From assembly GCA_037447655.1 (NCBI GenBank), contig JBBHKE010002111.1:62001-126000 (forward strand): a stretch of 64,000 bases of DNA. The letters run 5' to 3'. The notes under the pieces are model-generated. The model searched no databases, was not told the DNA's origin, and worked only from the letters and a program-made list of their open reading frames with translations. Source of the DNA: Zygnema cylindricum. Taxonomy: Eukaryota > Streptophyta > Zygnematophyceae > Zygnematales > Zygnemataceae. Every line of letters begins with the position of its first letter. Position 1 is the first letter of the stretch. Below, in pieces: positions 10,640 to 22,470 of the stretch. The translations under genes were made by a program, and so were the position numbers.

Positions 10640-11180
10640 TACACCGCGAATCGTTATTAGTGTCAAAGTTTAAATAGTGCTGAAGCAAATTTACCGTAAT
10701 TGATGCTAATTAAGAATTTGATTTTTTTTTTAAAAGGTGTATTCTAATTTTAGCGTTAATACTAATTTGGGAACAGCAAAAATGGAATACTCTCCGTACG
10801 ATTATATACATTAATATATGTATTCGTACAAAATATTAGAAATTGTACGCCCTCGTGAAATTCAAATTTCCGTACATGTCAGACTAATTTACGTGTCAGA
10901 ATAATCTATTTTTTTAGCGCACGTTCCTATGCGTGCGCGTCTGATTTAATTCATTTTTTGTAAAATTTTCACTTGAAAAGGTACATTTATGTTCGGTCTG
11001 ACATCGACCATACATCACACTATTTAGATATTATTGTATTTTCGTTCTTTACGCTATTTTGTACGGTACCTTAATTAACGTCAAGGAAAAATCAAAATCA
11101 TGTATCCTATTTGAGGAAAAAAATCAAAATTTTAAGAACCCAAATGAGTGACTTTGACCCTAATAACGATTCGCGTTGTA
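10640..11180. mobile_element. CACCG superfamily, family C, full-length reverse copy
   Basis: Ends CACCGCGAATCGTTATTAG (10642) and CTAATAACGATTCGCG-TTG (11178), flanked by TA (10640-10641, 11179-11180), length 537 bp. Internally it is the reverse complement of the 539-bp element at 50264-50802, including the TATATAATCGTAC-type stretch. No protein coding. Confidence 0.75.
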
Positions 11181-11444
11181 CGTGCGCGCAGCCATTTTAT
11201 TTATATGTGGCTGCCGCAGTTTGGTTACAGTAAAACTGCGCCGGCCGTGTGTTTTTTTTTTTATAATGACGGTCGACGTTTGCAAACGCGACACTTTTTT
11301 AACCGCCGGTACAATAATCCGCCAGTCAAAGTTGTTCGACGGATCGACCGTCAGATCTGAAATTAAAGGTACGAAGCTTGTACAAAATTGTACTTCAAAT
11401 GTACAATTTTTAACAACTATCTGCGCGCAGCAAAAATCGTCTCT

Positions 11445-11906
11445 GCGATTAGCAATTCCCTTATTCTAATGTCGAATATTTATAGATAGTGTAATGTAAA
11501 AATGTGTCAGTTCGTACTAAAACTGCTTCATTGTTTTGTACATTCGTACAAAACATGTGTCAGAGAATGGCGTCGAAAGGAAAAATTGAGTGCGTCGCAC
11601 GGAAAAGCGTACTCAAATTTGATTCCAAGAAAAAAAGACGAGGGAAAATGTGTCAGTCCGTACCAAAACTGCTCATTATTCTGTACAGACGTACAAAATT
11701 AGTGTCAGATAATGGCGTCGACAGGGGAAATTACGTCGCACGGAAAAGAGTAAAATTTGATTACAAGTCATAAAAGACGAGAGAAAATCGCGAGAACGTG
11801 TTCTCACATATTCAGGCATCGAATATGTGAACACTACTTTCGCGGCTACCCTAAAAGCATGGGAAACTCTATCGATTTTGTAACTTTAACAGCGATTCAC
11901 GGTGTA
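11445..11906. mobile_element. CACCG superfamily, family H, with internal duplication
   Basis: The right end GCGATTCACGGTG (to 11904) is followed by TA. The interior matches 51940-52170: ATAGTGTAATGTA, then GTGTCAG, GGCGTCGACA, CGCGAGAAC and CATCGAATATGTG. An internal stretch of about 145 bases is present twice (from 11502 and from 11647, each starting TGTGTCAGT), which the other copies lack. The left boundary is unclear. Confidence 0.6.
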
Positions 11907-12120
11907 CTTTCTACTTTTTTTTTAATATTCCGTACATTATTTTCGTACACTTTATCCGTACACGAAAAGTAAACGAAATTTACGGAAAGTTAAGAAAACC
12001 CTAAAAATAATGCATAATCGTAAAAAATTCAAAATTTTAACGAATGAAACCTCTATGCTAATAAGTAATATCGATTCACGCTGTACTGTACACTGTCATG
12101 TACTGTAGCCTTAACTAACC
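11907..12120. other. spacer with one more element end
   Basis: Near 12072-12092 the sequence ATCGATTCACGCTGTA resembles a right end of the CACCG superfamily (family H type), but no matching left end was found. Confidence 0.35.
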
Positions 12121-12310
12121 GTTGATCCTCGATCCTGACGATGACGTCCCGACTGATCCTGAATGCGTCTCCTCTGAAATCCTCCTTCCCGGATCGAAGT
12201 CCGATCGCGGCCATGGAATTTTGCGGAATCGAGGAGTGAGAAGCTCGGAAAGGGAGACATTGCTTTTGATTCGCTGGAATTGGTGGATTTGAGGTTTTTT
12301 CAGGTAGTTT
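12121..12310 (+). other. GC-richer island, possible 5' leader
   Basis: This stretch is visibly less AT-rich than its surroundings, with many CG steps and a short frame (ATGGAATTTTGC to TGA near 12212-12238). It could be the untranslated first exon of a gene, perhaps the one beginning at 15594, which opens directly after a splice acceptor. No promoter motif was recognised, so this is only a suggestion. Confidence 0.2.
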
Positions 12311-12469
12311 AAGTTTGAAACATCTTGTGGTTGTCGGAGAATTTGGTCATTTTTGTTTAACGTTTGGAGTTAAGCCTCATTAATCCGATTTTGGACTTTG
12401 CAAACGTTTCATAATTCTGTACAATGATGATGATCTCAAAATAAACAGATATTGGATGTTTTGTATAGT

Positions 12470-12648
12470 GGACATTGGACATTGGACATTGGACATTGGA
12501 CATTGGACATTGGACATTGGACATTGGACATTGGATATTGGACATTGGACATCGGACATGGGACATTGGACATTGGACATTGGACATTGGACATTGGACA
12601 TTGGACATTGGACATTGGACATTGGACTGTGGGCATTGGACATTGGGA
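12470..12648. repeat. 7-bp satellite (GGACATT)n
   Basis: About 25 head-to-tail copies of GGACATT with a few variants (GGATATT, GGACATC, GGACATG). Because seven is not a multiple of three, all three plus-strand frames read the same heptapeptide (DIGHWTL, circularly) and the minus-strand frames read MSNVQCP. The resulting open frames are artefacts. It has the telomere repeat's length but not its sequence (TTTAGGG). Confidence 0.95.
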
Positions 12649-13365
12649 TGTAGACATTAGAAAGTAAACCTTGGACAAATTTGTGTTGATTATTGAAAGG
12701 ATATATTGCATATCGCATGTTGAACTTTGAAATATTGTACGTCTGGATAAATTATTTTACGTTGAAAATAGGAAAGCACACAGCAGAAATGACACTTTTG
12801 GCCACCAATAGTTTGGCTCGCACACTTTAAGAGTTTGTTTATTGTCCGTTGAAGATGAATGAGGTAAATCTGTTACGTACACATCTGAGTTATTTTGGAA
12901 TACACTTAATTTGGGAGAATTTGACCAACATTTCTGTGGCTTATCGTGGGTAACAGCTGTCTAAACATGTGAACAAAAACCACAAAAATAGTGGTGAGCA
13001 GTACAGAAAATCCTGGGAAAAGGAAATGGTACTTTTGAGGAAGGCATATTTTCTTCTAGTGTGTAGATCAAGGCATATTATTGTTGTTATATTGTTTTAT
13101 GTATCGAAGTTACAGGCATTCCAAACAAATTTTCTTGCTGATTGTGGTTTAAATTTATGCTAGATGATGTAGTTTAGAAAATTTTCATCGAAACTTTGTT
13201 TTTTTTTTTTTTGGGTTCGTTGACAATCCACTTGACTATGAATTTTGCATATCTTGTCACCTTGTATATGTAATTTGACCTAAAAAATTTGCACATGATA
13301 AACATCCATGGTTTTTTTTTTTTTTCATCAACCATTCTGGTCTTACAATAATGACAAAAAGCTTC
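12649..13365. other. intergenic, nothing recognised
   Basis: AT-rich sequence with T-runs near 13200 and 13310. No supported feature. Confidence 0.5.
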
Positions 13366-13860
13366 TAGTGGATTTAACTCTGTATACATCTCTTTCTTAC
13401 CCTTCGCCAACTATATTTTCCCTATTATGGAGGTTATATGATGGTAACAATCACCGTTGTAAAGTAATCATCCTGGACGTGGACACCGTTGAACAAATTA
13501 TTACAAATTCTACCCCAAAAATGTTTCTAAAACACAAATTGTCAAAGCCTTTTCCCCAGAAATAAGCCCCTAATAGCCTCCCCAAAAGTCACACATTGTA
13601 CCAATTCTCAAAAGGATGTTGTTCATTTTTAAATTTCAACTCTGTATGCATCTCCTTTCTCACCCTTCTCCACCCATACTTTCTTAAAAAAATAAACAAA
13701 ACTCAAGCTAAAACTGTTTCCCAAAGCCTTTTCCCCATTACAATTCTCCTAAAAACCTCCCAAAATTCTCCCAAAAATCTCCCAAAAATCTCCAAAAATA
13801 TCCCAAAAATCGCCCCAAAACTCACATGTACTGATTCTCCAAAAGGACGAAAAATGTTTG
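13366..13860 (+). repeat. direct repeat with expanded CCCAAAAATCTC minisatellite
   Basis: Two units of about 235 bases (from about 13366 and 13610) share AACTCTGTATGCATCTC-like, AAAGCCTTTTCCCCA and TTCTCAAAAGGA landmarks in the same order. The second has gained several copies of CCCAAAAATCTC at 13757-13822. Confidence 0.6.
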
Positions 13861-13879
13861 TTCTTTTCTGAACAATATC

Positions 13880-14100
13880 TGACTCTGGGGGGCAGATTGC
13901 AGGGCATAAATTGCCAAGGCGGTGAATGCCCCATTTTTACCCATTGCAAAAATAAGGTTCCAAAATCAGCCGCAAGAGTGGCCGCCTGTTTCGTCAGAGA
14001 CACTGTGGACGATCCGGAACCTTATTCGAACCTTCCCCTCAACTACCGTGGAAGCAACCAGTCTTTTGATTGCGAGGCCGGGGAAAAGTTTTCGGGTCAG
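13880..14100 (+). other. possible unrecognised exon
   Basis: An open frame runs through 13858-14100 and reads a cysteine-containing stretch (CQGGECPIFTHCKNK, then AARVAACFVRD and DDPEPYSNLPLNYRG). The composition is less AT-rich than the flanks. It ends at TTTTCGGGTCAG/GTAGGT, a fair donor, and a possible acceptor (GGGGCAG) lies at about 13890-13896. I recognise no family. It may be an exon of an unknown gene or a decayed fragment. Downstream of 14110 the sequence is simple A/G-rich. Confidence 0.2.
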
Positions 14101-14109
14101 GTAGGTGAG

Positions 14110-14630
14110 CTAATATTAGTCACTGGAAACGGAGAACGGAAAACGGCAAACAAAAAACAAAAAAAAAAAACGGAAAACGGAAAAATGGAAAAAGGAAAAC
14201 CAGGAAACAGAAAACGGAAAACAGAAATAAGGAAATAAGAACGGGCAATGGAGAACGGAATGAAAGCAGACGAGCCTGTGGAGAGGGTTGGTGGGCCGCT
14301 TTGAACAATAACAATAGATATACGGAAAAGGGAAAACTGAAAGTGAAAAACAGAAAACTGAAATGCAAATGGAAATGGAAAATGAAAAACAGGGAAAAGG
14401 GTCTGAAAGCAGGTATAGACGTGATAAGCAGCAAGATACGACACAGACGTGGGACACAAAGGGACGGAAAGGGAAGGAAATGGTGCAGTGCATGGAGTGA
14501 AATCAGTGTAAAAACGGATCAGAGTGGAGTTCAAACGTATTAAACCGGAGTAGAATGGATTAAAAACGGAGTGAAAAAGAAGTAAAAACGGAGCAAAATC
14601 GGGGAGCTGGAAAGCAATAGAGCAGGAACT
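14110..14630. repeat. A/G-rich simple region (GGAAAAC-type)
   Basis: Plus-strand purine-rich low-complexity sequence built from GGAAAAC, GGAAAT and AAACGGAG-like units. Long frames on either strand here are low-complexity artefacts. Confidence 0.7.
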
Positions 14631-14811
14631 GTTACATTGAGAATTGATAAGAAGAGAAAAATAGTGTAGAAGAGTGCAGAAAAAAAAATGAAATGGGAAA
14701 AAAGAACAAATGCAGAAAATTAAAAAAGATTAGGAAATCATCAAAACAGTGGAAACACAAAGAAACGAACTGAACAGAATTAAAATTAGATGGAAAATGG
14801 AATAAAACAGG

Positions 14812-14892
14812 CTCTTTCTCTCTCTCTCCCTCTCTCTCCCCTCCCTCCCTCCCTCTCTCCCAATTTGACCTTCCTTCCCTCACTCCCTCCCC
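14812..14892. repeat. CT-rich tract
   Basis: (CTCT)/(CCCT) polypyrimidine tract on the plus strand, about 80 bases. Confidence 0.8.
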
Positions 14893-15593
14893 GCTTTTTT
14901 GGGATATAGAGCCAAAAACGTCAAAAAATAATCCGAAATTCATGTTCTTGCATTACATTTTTTTGTCAAAAGTGGAGAATCTTTTAAGTTTGTTATGTTT
15001 TTTTCTTTTTTCTTTTTTAACTCACTTTGAATGATATGTTTGTACGAAACTCCTATGCTTATTTCTTGCTTCGAGAAAGATTTTGTCCTTTCTGTTCTTT
15101 TTTGACAAATGAAAGTTGCTATAGAGTTTAAGCCGGTTCTGTCCTCTCTCTCTTGTCGGTTTTTTCTCTCTCTTTTTTTTTTGGACTTTGGAACTGTTTA
15201 TAAGATTTTTCGATTATCGTCAGTGTTTATTTGACGAAAGAGATTAATGGGAAAGACAACTGTCTTCTTTCCATGTCGAAGCTTGTATTTTGTAAAAAAA
15301 AAGTGATTTTATCAAATGGCAGGAACTATTATTGAACTTTACATCGAGTAAAACTACCAGAATTCTATCTAAGACAACTTACATGTTTCCATTTTGGGGA
15401 TCATATTTTGGGATTTTTTTGTGAAATGCTCGTTGAATTGCTGGAGTGTAAGTAGAACTAAAAAAATTCTCCAGAACTTTCTCCAAAACTACTTATATTT
15501 GTCAGTTTTGGCGTTCATATTTTGCGAAAAATAATGTGAATTGTTCGTTGAATTGATGGTACTGTGTTGCTATTTTTTCCAGGGATTAGAACT

Positions 15594-18500
15594 ATGGGAA
15601 ATCCTTCTAAGACTAGTGGGAAGAGTAAGACGAGCAAATATCGAGATGACGTTCCTTGGAGGTCAGGAGGAGATGTTCCTCGAATAGGGACCGTAGGAAT
15701 TTTGGAAAAACCAAATGCTCCAGAATGTCAATATGCTTTGAGCATAATGAAGGTAAATTTTTGCCCTTTTCTCGTTCTCTTCTTTTCTTTTTATAATCGA
15801 AAGGAATCTAGTTAGGAGTTTACCCATTTCCTTTCGCACATTTTACCATTTCTCTTTTTTCCTTTTTCTCCTTTTCTCGTTTTATTATTTAAAGGAATGT
15901 AGTCGAAACTTTTCCTATTTTTTCTGCATTGTCAAGGTATATGTTCTTACCCATTCCCTTTTTTTTCTATAATTTAAAGAAGCAAAGCTAAAGGCTCTTA
16001 CATATTCTTTCTGCATGATGAAGGTAAATCTTTGCTTCTCCCATTCTCTTTTTTCCACTTCCAGTTAAAAGAATGGGTTGGTAGGTTCTTTCCAATTTAC
16101 GTCATCCTCTTAAAGCAGTTAAGGTGGGAAATGGCTCGAGCATATCAGGAAGGGAAGGGTAAGGAGGAGCAGGAGGATAACTTTCTCTTTTTTCTCCCTC
16201 TCCTTTTTTCCCTCTTGTAATTCAAGAAGCAATTAAGGGAGAAGATAGGAGATGGGTCAGATGATCTTATAGTATTATATTACAGAAAAGCTCCTCATCA
16301 GTGGTAAAATATAGGCAAATTCATGTAGGGTTGAGCTTCCTGGTTTGGAAGTTTTTCATTAAGCTCCAGTTTTTTAAATATCTAAATCATTAAAGTTCCT
16401 GAGGTTCATTTTTAAGATCTCTAAGGTTTTTGGCGGTTCTTAGGTTCCTAAGGTTTCTAAATTCAGGTTTATATTATCTGCATGATTAAGTTTGGCGCTA
16501 AGTTTTACTCTTTTAATTGAATACCTTTTTGGTAGGAAGCAAAAAAAAATTGTTGTCTTTTGACACATAATTTCAATCGTCAGAGATGATGGAGATTCTT
16601 TGGTTGGGGCATTAAACCTGATTCTCTACCAGCAATAGTTGTGGGTTTTTTTGAGGATTTTTGAGGTTTTACAACATTCATGGCGATGACTCGATCCAGA
16701 CAGCTTTTGTTTAACAATATCACTTTATCAGTATCGTATTTTTTTGACATCTGAATTGAAATTACATATATTTGACATCTGAAATAAAACAGCATATGTG
16801 AGGCATCTGAAATAAAATATGGGTAAAAGTAGCATATGGCGGATATCTGAAATGAATAAACGTCGTTGACATCGGAGTTTAAATTTCGTATATTTGACTT
16901 CTGAATCAAAATGGCATATGTTCACCATTTGAAATAAAATTAGCATATGTTTGACTTCTGAAACAAAATAGCTAATGTTTGTGACATCTATTCTAAACAG
17001 CATCTGTTTGATGTCTATATAGCATTAAATTTGACGTCACATATACTCTATGTTTGGCATTCTGTACAGCATCCAGACCCCATAGGAATGGGTTTGGCAA
17101 AAGAGGCGATTTTAGAGCCGGCTGGAGCCGATTGTCTTATTCCGGGCCTCGTACGTCCTGTGAGAGTTCTCGGTTTAAAGGTAAGTTTCCTCCCTCTTGG
17201 GTGGGATTTAGTATTTTGGAGATGCCGTTTGAGATTTCCTGTAGTGTATTCTTTCCATCTAGGCTAATCATGGTTATTTGTTTATTGAACTGTTTGAAGA
17301 TTCTTTTCTAAATCTCAATTGTAAAGTATACTTTTGGGTGTCAAGAGTCCTCGATTTTGCACGTAAATTCCCTTATGTAAGTGAGGATAGGTCTGGCACC
17401 ATTAGTGTGTTAGTGATTTTTTAGTTTTGTTATCACTGCTGGTTTTGTTTTCTTTTAATTGCTTCCAAGAAATTCTTCTGTTTAAAAGTGACAATGGTAA
17501 CAAGGTTGGTGCACTGGTAGAGTTTAATACTGATAATTGGTTTTGACGATATCTAAAGATCTGTTCAATATTTATTAACTGGAAAAGTTGAAATTACGGT
17601 ACCTTGTTGTCAGCGACGGATGACTAATGTTTACAAATCACGTATCCGAATTTTGCGGGTTCATTAATTTGTCCTTTTCGTTTTCCAACCATTGCTTCCG
17701 CGGTGCTGGAAACCGAAATCTATTCATTTCACACTTTATTTGTTTTGTAACAGTTTGTTTCATAGAATATGTATATATATTTTCTCGTTATCGAAATTTA
17801 CTATTGATAAATTTCTATAGCATATCAGACAGGTAATTAATTATCCGTAACCCCAAATTTATTACCGATTAGGAATTATCAGTAAAACATCACTGACATG
17901 GGCCTCTGTTTCTCAGTGTGATTGATTTGCAAAAAATAAAACAACTTTCACAATTGTTCAGTATGTTATTTCTCCTTCAGTAAACTAAAACAGTCATCTA
18001 CTGAGTCACGAACACATATTTATTTTTCACAGATGGGCAAATTTACATCTTTTATCCCCATTCGAGTGAAACTTTCTTCCGGCACTCAAAGTCGTCCTTC
18101 TCATGACTTATTATCCCGATATTTGATCGTAAAATCATGACAAAAAAGCAAGATTTTTACCTTTCAATTGGTCGCCTTGAAACAATATTCTGACAATGTT
18201 CATGGAGATAAAAAACTTTGACTGCCATATTTTCCTTCGAAGGGATCTTTCATCTTGGTGCATACATACATTAACCATACTAATGCTGGTCAAGGATAAC
18301 TCAACTATTGAGAAATCGATCCCTTTCTAAATCCCTCTCTTTTGAATCATATCCTTTTTGGTTTTACTTCACAGTTGAATAGTTTACAATTTGGTCTCGC
18401 CGTAAACATACCATTTCTGGGAAGTATCCTTTATTTGAGCATTTTTCACTTTGTTGAACGGGTCTAGTAAAGAACAGAACTTTATCGAAGCTCTAATGAG

Positions 18501-19358
18501 TTTTTTCTCAGTGAAGAAACATCTCAAACTTAATAATTTTCTGACTTAGCTAATGATTCGAGTTGGAACGTTTTTCAACGTGACTAAAATGACAATTTTG
18601 GCGGTTTCTTTTGTTAAAGGTGTGGCCAATCGATATAGGGAATCCCATGAAAACGCTCGAGCCCTTAGGGATCCGATCTGGATCTGATCGATCGATCGAT
18701 CGATACCAGCAACCAACGTCCTGAACACCAACCTGACCCTTCACATTTAGGCGGTAGAATAAATACAGTGCTTATTTTCTGGTGAAGTATTATTATTTTT
18801 AATTTTCATTACATTCATGGTCAACTGAACATTGAAATGAACCAGACACCTGAAGCCATAGTCGTTTTTTTTTTTTTTTAAATTCCTCACAAACATATCA
18901 TAAAAAGACAAAATAAATGTCATACGACCGTCCGTAGATATTTTGGACGGCTTCTTTGGAAACTTTAAAGCCCAACGAGGAGGATTTGACGTACGTGACG
19001 TATTTTATTAGACCTAAATTCTTGCAATCTGTCAACTATTTACCAAAGGTCATACTAATTGTTCTGAATACATTCTATTTTATTTTTTAAGGTTACATGA
19101 ATTGTACTGAATACAATCTTATACTGTGTTTTTAGGTCATACGGATTGTACTGAATACTGTGTAATACTGTATTTCTATGAAAACCTTGTGGACGATCGT
19201 ATTTTGTGTTCAATCGGTGAATAATACTTTTTAATTTATACTTCGATTATGTCTCTTTTTTTAAAAAAGGAAATAATGTTTTTAAGGTTTATTTGTATGT
19301 CCAGGTGGTGGATAAGGCTCTCAACCTCATGACAGCCTCATTCGGCCAGCAACGTTAA
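15594..19358 (+). CDS. small plant-type protein of unknown function
   Basis: Exons seen: 15594-15752 (MGNPSKTSGK to YALSIMK, 53 codons), 17070-17180 (HPDPIGMGLAKEAIL to RVLGLK, 37 codons), 18620 onward (VWPIDIGNPMKTLEPLG) and 19305-19358 (VVDKALNLMTASFGQQR, stop). The first two junctions are clean phase-0 GT-AG. A pyrimidine-rich acceptor at 15581-15582 lies just before the ATG, so there is an upstream leader intron, or the frame could continue upstream. The order DVPWR, HPDPIG, VWPI, EPLG, then a C-terminal LMxASF resembles a small conserved plant protein family of about 110-130 residues that I cannot name. No phase-0 GT donor exists between exon 3 and the last exon. Reading through exon 3 gives a 124-residue product ending at TGA 18722-18724. 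Confidence 0.65.
15745..16040 (+). repeat. diverged repeats of the exon-1 donor region
   Basis: The sequence around the exon-1 donor (GCATAATGAAG/GTAAATTTTTG) recurs in the intron as GCATTGTCAAGGTATATG near 15930 and GCATGATGAAGGTAAATC near 16010. Each copy is followed by CCC/TCTCTTTT pyrimidine sequence and an AAAG segment. The intron start is therefore a short diverged tandem array carrying decoy donor sites. Confidence 0.45.
16730..17066 (+). repeat. intronic ~30-bp tandem repeat abutting the exon-2 acceptor
   Basis: Diverged units of the type GCATATGTTTGACATCTGA followed by AATAAAA are repeated about nine times up to the intron end. The last unit (CTATGTTTGGCATTCTG, then TACAG) contains the real acceptor before CATCC. 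Acceptor-like AACAGCAT also occurs near 16790 and 16998. Confidence 0.6.
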
Positions 19359-21181
19359 AAATGAATCTTTTTTTTTCCTTTTCTTTTTTTTCTTTTTCAT
19401 TTGTTTTTCTTTTTCTTTTTTGAAGTAAAGTATTTTAACTAATTGCTATTTTAGCTGAGGGAGAAAGTCCACAGCAATTTCTATTCAATGAGCTCCATTA
19501 GATTAGGAAAGTACACTAGGGTATTATTCACTGCAAAGATTACTTTTTACTTAGAAAGTGTTTTTGGTCGATTTTGTGGCAAATGACACTTTTTTTTCTG
19601 TGATGCTTACGGTTTCGATTTAATCTCTTGATGTAGAAAAAGAAACAAAACAAAAATTGTGAGTAGGTTTTAGTCTTTTACCGTATCATACGTTTGAGGG
19701 ATTTTTCTGAAATTGTAAAATCAGCTGATCTTTCAAAGTTTAATTCCCATTTTTATCCACTTTTTTAATCTCTCTCTTTTTTTTCTCTTTTCTTTTCTTT
19801 TTTCAAGGTTTGTAAGAAGGAAATTTTATTGTATTTTTTATTCCCTCTCTTTCTGTAAAATGAATGTTGGACCGAGAGGAGTTTTCCTGATTTTGGGCAA
19901 AGATAACGTAAAAAGGGCACGAGAAATAAAATTTAAAAACATGAGATAAGAAATTTGTAAGAATTGAATTAGAAAAAAGAAAAAAAAACAAATAGGAAAA
20001 ATTGTTTTTGTTTTTTTCCTATCAAATAGGATAAGTTTTAGTTTTTACTTGTTGTCATGTTTGACATTATGTCTATTAATATTCTCTCCAAATTTTCCAT
20101 GAAAAAGAAAGGAAAAAAAAAAAAAAACATGTATGGTATTCTTGACATCACAAGATGTCATCAACAGCCACAGAATATGACGAAATAGTCCACACGAAAC
20201 TTTTGGAAATTCACTAAATTCTCTAAACGAAACTTTCTTATTACGCTACAGTCCGAAACTGTACAGGTGATATCTTTCGATATCTTTGGATATCGTGTAT
20301 TTTTTTTGTTTTTTTATTCAAATTCGAATCTTTACATTCACGATGCGAAAACCGTAATAGTGTGAAGAAATAGTCATCGGCGAGTTTTGGGACATATAGC
20401 CACGTCTTTTTTACTGCAAATTTAGTGTAAATATAACACATGCAACTTATCTCTCAATACTAAGTTTTTTTTTGTCAGATATGGCAAGTATCTAAGAGAG
20501 ACAATTCAAATTTTCAAATAATTTACAAAAAGCAGAGACTTTTTAGAGACTTACAAATTAGGGTTTCATATCTATGATTTCTTTCATATAATCAAAAAAT
20601 TGTATTTTTTGGGGTGCCCGAAGACCGATTGTTAATAATTGAGTATAAATCTAAAAACCGACACAAAATGAAACTCTTCTTGCAAATATTGGCAAATAGA
20701 CGAAGTATCGACAAGTACACGGAAAAATCGTACAGAAAACTGTACAACTTTGTAAAAATCGTACGTTTTTTTACAGTAGTACCTTACTTACTGGCCAGTA
20801 CTACTAGTTATAGAGCTTGTATTGTTACCTTATTAGCAGTTCATTGAAATACATACTAAAGCCAACTCGGTCGTAATTCCCACTGTTTTTTTAGTGTTTT
20901 TCTTGCTTTCCTCCCCATTTAGTTTTTCAGATTTGGCTTTGGTTTTTTTTTTTTGGTTTCCATGTACTCGGATGGTTTACATCGTGCTTTCTTCAGAAAG
21001 TTTTCGTTGTTAATAAATTTTTTTAGTGTGAATTGACAATATTGTTGTTGAAAAGATCGTGTTCCAATGAATGTTTTTAGTGCTGATTATCCCTATTCCG
21101 GTCACAACGGTCGTAACTTCCCCACTGTTGTTATTATTTAAATAAGTACATCTTGATGGAGAGAGTAGGTACATTTAAAAG
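19359..21181. other. intergenic, no gene recognised
   Basis: AT-rich spacer with several TTTTCTTTT runs (19370-19430, 19770-19805) and A-runs near 20110. No splice-consistent coding frame or repeat end. Confidence 0.5.
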
Positions 21182-21394
21182 TACACCGCATTATTAGTGT
21201 TAAAGTTTTTTTCTCCACTTAAATCATCTTCTTTTTGTGCACATTTGTCGGATTCTCAATCAGAGACTTTCAATAGGAAGGTGAGAACCCTGCCTTCAAT
21301 AACAACCTTCATCGGACTGACAATCTGACAAGTATGCACAAGGATGTTTTAAATGGCGAAAAAAACTTTAACAATAATGACCATTAGCGGTGTA
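21182..21394. mobile_element. foldback CACCG element, family F, copy 1
   Basis: Flanked by TA (21182-21183, 21393-21394). Ends CACCGCATTATTAG and CCATTAGCGGTG. The inner halves are also inverted: TGTGCACATTTGTCGGATT against AATCTGACAAGTATGCACA. It is a 209-bp long-inverted-repeat element without coding capacity. Related copies are at 38580, 44209-44425 and 45874-46087. Confidence 0.7.
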
Positions 21395-21544
21395 GTTTCA
21401 CCACTAGAAATCTAAATTTCCATTTTCCTGTTATTACCTCAAACCTATATTTACATATATCAATTCAAATTTTACAAAAGATAGACGAGCCACTTACAAC
21501 ACATACGATAACTGGCCACTCACACTTCCCAAGGTAACAAACAA

Positions 21545-21660
21545 AAGTCACAAAAGTGACAAAAGTCACAAAAGTGACAAAACTGACTTGGTGACTTCGT
21601 GACCTTGGTGTCAAAGTGACTTTTGATGTGACAAGAATGTCACATCAACTGTCACAAAGA
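21545..21660. repeat. TGAC/GTCA cluster
   Basis: About a dozen TGAC or GTCA tetramers in 115 bases, starting as an alternating GTCACAAAA/GTGACAAAA array with 9-bp spacing and ending GATGTGACAAGAATGTCACATC, itself a hairpin. TGAC is a half-site for TGA-type bZIP factors, but no promoter is identifiable here. Confidence 0.6.
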
Positions 21661-21829
21661 GGGTTGTGAAGATGTGGAAGGATGTGTGGTGGCTTGTTTG
21701 GGAAAAAAAATTGGTACACTAACATAGATGGCGGTATAGTGAATATTTAGTGAGTATTTTGAAATACTATGAGTACAACTATGGTAGTTGATAGTATTGT
21801 TCAAAAGGAGAAATTACAGTTGAAGAGGT

Positions 21830-22470
21830 AGAGTTAGCAAAAGAAAAACAGGTAAGACCTAATTAAGAAAGCACGGAAATGTAAACCATTTGAACCGAAA
21901 GGGAAAGAACAAACTAAAAAAACAGAATGAGGGTGGAAGCAAATTAAAAGGAAATGAGGGTGGAAGCAAACTAAAAGGAAATGCAGTGCGCACAAAATTA
22001 ACACACCAACAAGGACAAGCCAAAAAAATCCATTGAAAGGAACGATAAGAACAAAAACCTCAACAATATAGCGGATCCAAAACAAAAACTACCAAACCAA
22101 AAATCAACATAACTAAAGTATTACTAAAAGCAACAACTTAAACCCCCCAGGCTTGAGGGAGAACGCCGAGGGAGTTCTGGACCATGTTGACGATCCATAA
22201 CAGGAATAGCATAACAAAAGAGGATAGAAGCTTACACATGTTGTTAAAAAAAATAAAAAATTACAGACTTTATTAAAAAGCAAGATGGTAAATCATTTGT
22301 GTCCATGGGAACAAGAAAAGGCAACAATGCTAAAACTGAAAAACTACATGTGGAGGGAAGCAAACAAAAAGGATAAGCAACGCAAAAGCAACGAACACAC
22401 AAAAAAAGGACAAGTTAAACAAACGAGGGTTGACGATAAAAAGATACAACGACACAAGATGGAGGGCTAG
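21830..22470 (-). mobile_element. probable retroelement 3' untranslated part
   Basis: T-rich on the minus strand, with a short duplicated segment (TTTGCTTCCACCCTCATT twice at 21930-21975) and no coding frame. It follows directly the reverse-transcriptase-like remnant on the same strand, so it is best read as that element's 3' tail. No poly-A end or target duplication was established. Confidence 0.35.

Noticed and set aside
12470-12648. Telomere-type repeat
   Set aside because: The 7-bp length matches, but GGACATT is not the plant telomere unit TTTAGGG or a close variant.
12357-12718. Repetitive protein-like frames (SNVQCPM and IGHWTLD repeats)
   Set aside because: All frames are open because the repeat is seven bases long; not evidence of coding.
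14097-14534. Phe/Pro-rich minus-strand frames
   Set aside because: Antisense of A/G-rich simple sequence, no family features.
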